Shown: piece by piece, positions 58,442 through 64,000 of the stretch
Position numbering within the stretch: position 1 is the stretch's first letter
How the letters are laid out: every line of letters starts with the position of its first letter
From: Gemmatimonadota bacterium
GTDB taxonomy: Bacteria; Gemmatimonadota; Gemmatimonadetes; Gemmatimonadales; GWC2-71-9
DNA length: 64,000 nucleotides
Assembly: GCA_003222085.1 (NCBI GenBank)
Contig: QHUK01000012.1
Location: 1-64,000, forward strand
Reading direction: 5' to 3'
The notes under the pieces: generated by a model
What the model saw: only the letters and a program-made list of their open reading frames with translations
The model's database searches: none
What the model was told of the DNA's origin: nothing
Program-made: the position numbers and the translations under genes

Positions 58442-59665
58442 CTAGAAGAACAGCATGAAGCCGCCGGAGATGTCGATCTGCTTGGTCCCGGGCGCGAGAC
58501 CGCCGATGACGCCGGTGGTCCCCTCCTCCGTCCCCTCGAACACGAGCTTCAGGGACTTGGTCCACTGGTGGTAAATGCCCGCAGTGTAGGAGTAGACGTT
58601 TGAGCGCACGGCGCTGTTGCCGTCGCCAGTGGGCGCCGCCGTATTGTTGTTCTTCAAGCGGCTGAAGCCCCAGCTCAAGCCGACGCTCGTCTTGGGTTGG
58701 AGCTTGTACATGATCTGGGCATAACCACCGTCAGATGACCGCGTCTCCGTCGAAGTGGCAGCGGTCCCTGCTTTCTCGCCACCCGAGAAGAGCAGGCCTG
58801 TGCCGAGCCCCTTGCCAATGTAGCCGCTGACCACGATGGACAGGTCGGACAAGCTCGCCTTGATACCGGCAGTACCGCCGATCGAACTGATCGACTGGCC
58901 GCCCGACGCGGAGTCGGACGTCGACTGCCACAGGCCGCCGACCCATAACATGTAGTTGTTCTTGCCGGACTTCTGGTTGTAGGAAAACTCACCCTCAACG
59001 CGCGGGATTCTAGTGAACGTGTAGGTGCCGCTTCCCAAGACGCTCGGCTGGAACAGACCGATGCTGACTTGCGCCTGACCCGGCTTCGTGCTGTACGTCA
59101 CCTGAGCGTTGAAGTTCGGATAAATGTACCCGTATGCGATCCGACCCAGGGTCGTGCCCTTCGCCTGCCCACCGCCGATCCCCACCGCGCCGACGCCGAA
59201 GAGCGTCATGTCCTGGAGAATATTCTGACGGCCGAACAAGCCCAACTCGCGGCCGGCGAGGATCGTGGACCCGTCCTTGAGTCCGATGGTCAAGTACACC
59301 TGGCGCATGTCGATCTGCGCCCCAGCCTGGAGTCCAACATTGGGAGCACCTGGGGCCGAGCCGCCGAACTGATCGTGGTTGCCGCCATTCTGAATCTGCG
59401 GCGCGAACCCGAAATGCACTCCGAGGTTCAGGCCGGCCTCTTTGCCGGTAGCTGAGAACGTCGCAAAGGCAGGGAGCAGTCCGGTACGGACGCTGGAGTT
59501 CGCCGGGCCACTATTGTTGACCTTCGAGAACACCCAAAAGGCGTTCACGTTCCCGGAGAACGAGAACGACCATCCGTTGGACATCTGCATCGTCAGGCCT
59601 TGCGCGCCGGCCGTCGCGGAGACGCCCAGCGCCAAGCCCAACAACAACAGCGTGAGACGCTTCAT
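58442..59665 (-). CDS. Porin-like outer-membrane protein
   Basis: 407 residues. Signal peptide 'LLLGLALGVSATAGAQG', then a typical porin opening 'SNGWSFSFSGNVNAFWVFSK', multiple amphipathic beta-strands ('FNAQVTYSTKPGQAQVSIGL' in part, 'TSVGLSWGFSRLKN') and the terminal aromatic 'FMLFF' required for insertion. About 16 strands. Lower G+C codon use than its neighbours (many Asn, Lys, Thr). A general or substrate-specific pore; it lies near the PQQ dehydrogenase locus but is on a separate transcript. Confidence 0.82.
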   Translation of the reverse strand: MKRLTLLLLGLALGVSATAGAQGLTMQMSNGWSFSFSGNVNAFWVFSKVNNSGPANSSVRTGLLPAFATFSATGKEAGLNLGVHFGFAPQIQNGGNHDQFGGSAPGAPNVGLQAGAQIDMRQVYLTIGLKDGSTILAGRELGLFGRQNILQDMTLFGVGAVGIGGGQAKGTTLGRIAYGYIYPNFNAQVTYSTKPGQAQVSIGLFQPSVLGSGTYTFTRIPRVEGEFSYNQKSGKNNYMLWVGGLWQSTSDSASGGQSISSIGGTAGIKASLSDLSIVVSGYIGKGLGTGLLFSGGEKAGTAATSTETRSSDGGYAQIMYKLQPKTSVGLSWGFSRLKNNNTAAPTGDGNSAVRSNVYSYTAGIYHQWTKSLKLVFEGTEEGTTGVIGGLAPGTKQIDISGGFMLFF

Positions 59666-59938
59666 ACGAGATTCCCTCCTTGGGAGTTTACCTGGCCAAT
59701 CCTACCGCTCGTGCCCTCGAGGCGCCAACTGCAGCTAGGTAGCGCCAGGTACAGCGAGTGGGAACGTGGTCCTCCCACCAGTCATACTCGTCTGGCTTCT
59801 CACCTACGGTTGTGTGAACGAACAGGGGAAAGCGGAGCCCACCTCCTTGAGAGCGAGTCGATCGTGCTGCGCTGCGCCGCCGCGCCGGCCGCACCAGGCC
59901 GCGCCAGCGTCCGCTCGGCACTCCCCGCTCCCGCGAGG
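59666..59938. other. Gap between porin and copper-protein genes
   Basis: About 270 bases with no gene. Presumably holds the porin promoter on the minus strand, but no convincing -35/-10 pair was found. Confidence 0.4.
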
Positions 59939-60493
59939 TCAGGGTTTCCCCGCAGGAGTGGCCGCCAACGACGGCTTGCGAACTGAGCCCGAAACCTCGA
60001 AGCGAACCCACATGCCGGCCGCCCCATGGCCCGGAACCCCGCAAAATATTAGATAGGAACCCCCCTTGTCCGCAATAAAGCGTATGTCATCGGTCTGTTC
60101 CGAGATGAGCCCCTGGTCCAGCCGGAGCGTGAACGCGCGAGGAAAGGCGGGCGCAACTGGCCCCGTGGGAAGGGGATGGGTGGCCGGGATGATCTCCGCG
60201 GAATGCGGGAGCATGCCGTCGTGATTCCGGAAGTGCATCACGACTGCCCACCCCAGGGGCACCGTGAGCGTCAGCTCCCCGTCCCGGAACCCGTTGAAGT
60301 TGAGCGCACCGTTGAGACCCGTGAGGCCCGCCACCAGCTGGAAGGTGGCTGTCTTGGTCACGGTATCCACCTGTAACCACGACGGATCGACCGCCGGAGC
60401 GGGCGCGGCCGCATCGCCCTGTGCGCGAACCGCCACCGGTGACGCCGCGCCCACCGCCACGGCCACGATACATGCGACCGAGAACGACTTCAC
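59939..60493 (-). CDS. Sulfocyanin-like blue-copper protein
   Basis: 184 residues. Signal peptide 'ACIVAVAVGAASPVAVRAQ', then a cupredoxin fold: first copper His in 'NHDGMLPHSAEI', and the ligand loop 'IFCGVPGHGAAGMWVRFEV' with Cys, His and Met. The type 1 copper set is complete, as in sulfocyanins. A periplasmic electron carrier, plausibly for a terminal oxidase or for the PQQ dehydrogenase located 900 bases away. The GTG at 60493 is the start used; the open frame upstream lacks support. Confidence 0.8.
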   Translation of the reverse strand: MKSFSVACIVAVAVGAASPVAVRAQGDAAAPAPAVDPSWLQVDTVTKTATFQLVAGLTGLNGALNFNGFRDGELTLTVPLGWAVVMHFRNHDGMLPHSAEIIPATHPLPTGPVAPAFPRAFTLRLDQGLISEQTDDIRFIADKGGSYLIFCGVPGHGAAGMWVRFEVSGSVRKPSLAATPAGKP

Positions 60494-60743
60494 CGTGGCG
60501 AAGCTACCACGCCCTCCGGCGAGGCGGAAGAGCTTGAAGACCGTGCATTGTGGCGCATGAGCGACAGGCATGGCACGTAGGCGCCTCAGCTTTGCCGTGC
60601 CACCCTCGGAGGGCCCCTGATGTGTCTGGCATCCTCCTTGCGAGAACCGAAACTGCAGCCCGTTTGGGCCGCCGGTGGAGAGCCCGCTGTGAGACGGCGC
60701 TCCAGTCCGAGAGGGTAGGCGCAGCGTACGAGGATGCACTTGC

Positions 60744-61346
60744 ATGTACTCCAAGTCCAGCTTCAAGGGTTTCGGCCACTTCGTTGAGTGGTTGCTGGCT
60801 CTGGGGCTGTACCGGTTGGTGCGCGGCGCGATGTTCGTGCTGCTCCTGGCCGGCGCAGGGTGCCTACACTCCCACAAGGCAGCGCTCGCGCGCGTCCCGC
60901 TTGTTGCGGCAGGGGAGCGGCCGCTCGCCCGGCGCCTCGCCGGCGCAGATCTCGTAGTGACTGCCACGCTCGCCAAGACCGAGCGCGATTGGCGCTACGA
61001 AGAGCCCTGCGGCATCTTGCGCCACGTCCTGTACGGCTGTTCCGACATCCCCAAGGCGTACCAGGCGACGTTGCGCCGGGGCACTGAGACATGGCCGGTC
61101 TTCTACTTCAAGGTCGGCGACCTGCCGCACCCCGCTGTGGGCGACTCGGCGGTCTGGCTCCTCCGCCAGGGGGTCGTGTACCACCTTCTGGAGTGCGCCC
61201 AGCGGCGCGGTGTGACTTCGGCGTACTGCAGCTACGACGTCGCCTACGTGGTCGAGTCCGACGATGACGTGCTGCCGGCCGCCACGTGGGAAGAGGTCAG
61301 CGAGCTGCTCCACACTCTCGCACAACCTCCCTCAGAGAACCGTTAA
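60744..61346 (+). CDS. Lipoprotein of unknown function
   Basis: Up to 200 residues. 'MFVLLLAGAGC' is a good lipobox; the region before it (about 29 residues) is hydrophobic and may or may not be translated, and a GTG at 60822 or ATG at 60831 are alternative starts. The mature part has 'TEPGEC'-less beta-rich segments such as 'WPVFYFKVGDLPHPAVGDSAVWLL' (in part) and 'VAYVVESDDD', and several Cys that may form disulfides. No family recognised. The upstream gap 60494-60743 holds nothing clear. Confidence 0.6.
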   Translation: MYSKSSFKGFGHFVEWLLALGLYRLVRGAMFVLLLAGAGCLHSHKAALARVPLVAAGERPLARRLAGADLVVTATLAKTERDWRYEEPCGILRHVLYGCSDIPKAYQATLRRGTETWPVFYFKVGDLPHPAVGDSAVWLLRQGVVYHLLECAQRRGVTSAYCSYDVAYVVESDDDVLPAATWEEVSELLHTLAQPPSENR

Positions 61347-61352
61347 ACGTCA

Positions 61353-61389
61353 GAGCCGGCGCACGATGAAGAGCACCGTGCGCCGGCTC
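61353..61389. terminator. 13-bp hairpin between convergent genes
   Basis: GAGCCGGCGCACG / CGTGCGCCGGCTC perfect 13-bp stem with an 11-base loop between the plus-strand lipoprotein and the minus-strand PQQ dehydrogenase. No long T-run; probably a transcript-end stabiliser or weak bidirectional terminator. Confidence 0.6.
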
Positions 61390-61402
61390 CCGACTCACGT
61401 CT

Positions 61403-63142
61403 TTACATCCCCGCCTTAGGAAGCCCGAAGACGAAGACCGAGTTACCCAGCGGATAGCTGATCTGGAAGTTCCCGCCCGCCGCGACCGCGACGAATTCCT
61501 CGCCATCGAGCTCGAACACCGAAGGCGCGGCGTTGACGCCGGCGCCGCAGTAGAACTTCCACAGGACCGCACCGGTCTTGGCGTCGTAGGCCTTGAACCA
61601 GCCGTTCCCCTCACCGGTGAACACCAGGTTGCCGGCGGTGGCGGTCGCGCCGCCCATCATCGGCAGCTCGGTCTTCACCGTCCACGCGACCTTACCGGTG
61701 TTCAGGTCGATCGCGTTGACGTTGCCGTACTCACCCGAATAGCCGCCCTTGTCGTCCGGCACCCGGATGAACGCGCTGCCCAGCCACAGGCGGCCGTTCT
61801 CCCAGGGCGCGTAGTGGACCTTGTAATGCATCGGCTGATGCAGGCCCACGGTGTACGCGTACGCCAGGTCGGGATGCACCGCGATGGGCGACCATTCCTG
61901 GCCGCCGTTCGCCCCCGGCAGCATGAACACGCCGTCGGCCGTCGGCTGCGTGTACATGTTCTGCTGCGGCACGAACGCCGCCGAGCGGCGGATCAGTTTG
62001 CCGCTCGCCGCATCGAGGACGTAGACGAAGCCGGTCTTGCCCGCTTCCACGACCGCCTTCTTGCCGCCGACCATCGCGATCACCGGGGGACTCACCGCAT
62101 CCAGGTCCCACACGTCGTGCGGCACTTCCTGATAGCCCCACTTGAACTCGCCGTTCGTGGCGTTGATCGCCACGATGCTCTCGGTCCACAGGTTGTCGCC
62201 CGGGCGGATCGAGCCGTCCAGGTCGGGCGACGGGTTGCCGATCGCGACGAACAGCGTCTTGGTGGCGTCGTCGTACGCCGGCGTCATCCACATCGAGCCG
62301 CCGCCGGTCTTCCAGGCGTCGGCATACTTGGCGGAGTCGGCCTTCTCTTTGGCGATGTCGCGCTTCAGGTCATCGCCCTCACCCGTGGTCTTCGACCACT
62401 TGCCCCACCAACCACCGTGCTGCGGATCGGGGAGCGAGTACCAGGTCCAGACCGCCGCGCCGCTCGCCGCGTTGAAAGCCTTCACGTAGCCTCGGATGCC
62501 GTACTCGGCGCCCGAGGTCCCGATGATCACGTTGTCGCCGATCACCAGCGGGGCCATGGTCTCGGTGTATCCGGCGGCGGGGCCGTCGCCCACCTTCACT
62601 TCCCACTTCACTTTGCCGGTCGTCGCGTCGAGCGCGACGAGGTTGTCGTCGAGCGTGCCGAGGAACACCGACCCGCCCGAGACGGCGACGCCGCGGTTGT
62701 TGGGTCCGCAGCAAGCCGTCGCGACCGGGTCGTTCTTATGCGTGTACTCCCACAACATTTTCTGCGTCCGCAAATTGAACGCGCGCACGATGTTGTTGGG
62801 CGTCGCGGGCGAGGTGATGTACATGACCCCGGCCACGACGATCGGCGTGGTCTCGAAGCTGCCCAACGTGCTCGACCCGTGGGTGTAAACGGCCCGCGGA
62901 ACGAGATTCTTGACGTTCGTCGTGTTGATGATCTTCAAGGGAGAGAAGCGGTTGTTCCAGTAGTTATGGCCGTACATCAGCCAGTCGCCGCTGGCCGCGG
63001 CGTTCGTCAGCATGTCGTTCGTCACGACGGCATGCGGTGGAGCGGCCAGGTCCGCGGCCCCCCCCGACCCCTGCCCGCACAGCGGTGCCGCGACGAGCGC
63101 CGCGACCGCTCCGGTCGCGGACCATCGAGCCCAATGCATCAT
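61403..63142 (-). CDS. PQQ-dependent alcohol dehydrogenase, lanthanide-type motif
   Basis: 579 residues, eight-bladed propeller. Signal peptide 'AVAALVAAPLCGQG'. The vicinal disulfide Cys144-Cys145 ('ATACCGPNNRG'), the metal-binding Glu in 'SGAEYGIRG' (about 213), Asn in 'IGNPSPD' and the catalytic Asp in 'PHDVWDLDAV' (about D346) are present; the +2 residue is also Asp (D348), the signature of lanthanide-dependent enzymes. Tryptophan-docking repeats occur throughout. No heme-binding CxxCH. The ATG at 63142 has GGAGG upstream; it follows the TonB receptor by 25 bases. Oxidises an alcohol, the substrate not determinable. Confidence 0.88.
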   Translation of the reverse strand: MMHWARWSATGAVAALVAAPLCGQGSGGAADLAAPPHAVVTNDMLTNAAASGDWLMYGHNYWNNRFSPLKIINTTNVKNLVPRAVYTHGSSTLGSFETTPIVVAGVMYITSPATPNNIVRAFNLRTQKMLWEYTHKNDPVATACCGPNNRGVAVSGGSVFLGTLDDNLVALDATTGKVKWEVKVGDGPAAGYTETMAPLVIGDNVIIGTSGAEYGIRGYVKAFNAASGAAVWTWYSLPDPQHGGWWGKWSKTTGEGDDLKRDIAKEKADSAKYADAWKTGGGSMWMTPAYDDATKTLFVAIGNPSPDLDGSIRPGDNLWTESIVAINATNGEFKWGYQEVPHDVWDLDAVSPPVIAMVGGKKAVVEAGKTGFVYVLDAASGKLIRRSAAFVPQQNMYTQPTADGVFMLPGANGGQEWSPIAVHPDLAYAYTVGLHQPMHYKVHYAPWENGRLWLGSAFIRVPDDKGGYSGEYGNVNAIDLNTGKVAWTVKTELPMMGGATATAGNLVFTGEGNGWFKAYDAKTGAVLWKFYCGAGVNAAPSVFELDGEEFVAVAAGGNFQISYPLGNSVFVFGLPKAGM

Positions 63143-63167
63143 ACCCACCTCCGTTGAAGGTCGACGA

Positions 63168-64000
63168 CTATTCCCCAGCACCCAGTGAGAACCCCAGATA
63201 CACGTTCCGGCCCGGAGCCGGCTCATAATAGCGCCCATTCGCCGCGTTGATAACCACCGACGCGACGTAGAAGCGATTCCACACGTTGTTGAAGCCGATG
63301 AACGGACGGACCCGCAGACTCCTCACCGTCCCATCCCAACCGAGGCGCACGTTGGTCGTCCACCAGGGGCTCGTGGCCGTGTCGAGCGTGTCGTTGACGA
63401 CATAGCCGGAGGAGTGGGTCTCTTCGACCTCCAGCCAGCCGCCGCGCGCGAACGCCGGTCGTGCCTTTAGCACGAAGTGGAGCCAGTGCTGCGGGATGCC
63501 GGGAAGGGGACGGCCGTCGAGCACGCGTGTCCCGATCGCGTAGTCCGTATAGCGGAAGTCGGAATAGGTCCAGGTCGTGGTCAGGTTCAGCCCGGACGCG
63601 ATCTCGAGCTCGGTGCCGAGCTCGACGCCGCGGTGGCGGGACGTCCCCGCGTTCTGGAAGAAGACCCGGCCGTTCGTGTCGGCGGGCACCGGGAACGGAA
63701 TGAGCTCTCCGCGCACGGCGGCGTGGTACAGGGCCAGCGAGTAGTTCAGCCGTCCCGCGACGTCGCCCCGCACCCCGACCTCGTAGTTCGTGGCCTTCTG
63801 AGGCTCGAGGGTCGGGTTGAAGCCGCCGGCGCCGCTCGGCCGGTTGGTGAGCTCGGTCGTCGTCGGCGTCTCGAACGAGGTCCCGACGTTTCCGTACACC
63901 GTGACGGCGTCGGACGGCGTGACGGCGACTCCGACCGACCCGGACAACGCGCGCATCAGCCGGCTTCCAGAGTCGTCGGGGTTGCTCGCGGTGACCAGTC
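63168..64000 (-). CDS. TonB-dependent receptor (5' part beyond window)
   Basis: Partial; the C-terminal 277 codons are visible. The barrel end is clear: 'SVGVAVTPSDAVTVYGNVGTSFETP' (in part), 'LEPQKATNYEVGVRGDVAG', 'NLTTTWTYSDFRYTDY' and the terminal strand 'NVYLGFSLGAGE' with aromatic F near the end. It imports a ligand across the outer membrane with TonB energy. It is 25 bases upstream of the PQQ dehydrogenase on the same strand, so both are probably on one transcript; uptake of a lanthanide or cofactor complex is an attractive guess. Confidence 0.87.
   Translation of the reverse strand, partial: LVTASNPDDSGSRLMRALSGSVGVAVTPSDAVTVYGNVGTSFETPTTTELTNRPSGAGGFNPTLEPQKATNYEVGVRGDVAGRLNYSLALYHAAVRGELIPFPVPADTNGRVFFQNAGTSRHRGVELGTELEIASGLNLTTTWTYSDFRYTDYAIGTRVLDGRPLPGIPQHWLHFVLKARPAFARGGWLEVEETHSSGYVVNDTLDTATSPWWTTNVRLGWDGTVRSLRVRPFIGFNNVWNRFYVASVVINAANGRYYEPAPGRNVYLGFSLGAGE

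Noticed and set aside
61403-63142. Quinohemoprotein (cytochrome-fused) PQQ dehydrogenase
   Set aside because: No CxxCH heme motif anywhere in the protein.

Overview
The window is dense, visibly high-GC bacterial DNA (GC content judged by eye, not calculated). Several traits point to a Gram-negative, diderm, probably aerobic bacterium: BamA-like, porin, TonB-receptor and other beta-barrel proteins, many lipoproteins with lipoboxes, MqnD of the futalosine menaquinone route, a PQQ dehydrogenase, and frequent 4-base NTGA gene overlaps. Gemmatimonadota is my best guess from the mix of families. That assignment is inference and no 16S rRNA lies in the window.

Layout. 1-10.9 kb is accessory in character: a vWA/PP2C pair at the left edge, a tRNA-Cys remnant, DoxX, a cupin lipoprotein, a MocR-GAF-DJ-1 operon divergent from a flavin-binding protein, a GNAT-rhodanese fusion, a Cys/Met-type PLP enzyme, an EamA transporter and a VOC protein. 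10.9-23.0 kb is an amino-acid block. pheA-ilvD (plus strand) and leuA-ilvB-ilvN-ilvC-leuC-leuD-leuB (minus strand) each sit behind a classic transcription attenuator with its own leader peptide (Phe-rich and Leu/Val-rich). An M23 peptidase gene flanked by 154-bp direct repeats is wedged between the two operons. 23-30 kb has a metallophosphoesterase, a BamA-like barrel, a four-helix-bundle protein and two class I glutamine synthetases of different regulatory types. 30-43 kb holds mqnD, an HD-GYP response regulator, an NAD-epimerase, YceI, a pseudopilin, an AraC/receiver/MerR operon, LemA plus an M48 protease, and a polysaccharide deacetylase with a flippase-like protein behind a long structured leader. 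43-53 kb has a cold-shock gene with a terminator in its 5' UTR, a Ser/Thr kinase coupled to an ADP-ribosylglycohydrolase, and a binding-protein/chemoreceptor pair. 53-57.3 kb is a tightly overlapping four-gene surface operon (small basic protein, FlgO/CsgG-like lipoprotein, beta-barrel, Big_2/cohesin-like lipoprotein). 57.4-64 kb has infA, a porin, a sulfocyanin-like copper protein and a PQQ dehydrogenase with the lanthanide-type Asp-x-Asp motif behind a TonB receptor that runs off the right edge.

Two layers are not explained by the genes. First, short tandem repeats of 7-13 bp, usually as inverted halves, sit at gene 3' ends at about ten places. They fall into a few sequence families that recur tens of kilobases apart, and in several places they have become coding sequence. 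Second, a 28-bp palindrome occurs three times. Promoters with recognisable boxes follow TTGAC(A/G)-N17-TA(T/C)C(A/G/T)T, which fits a standard housekeeping sigma factor.
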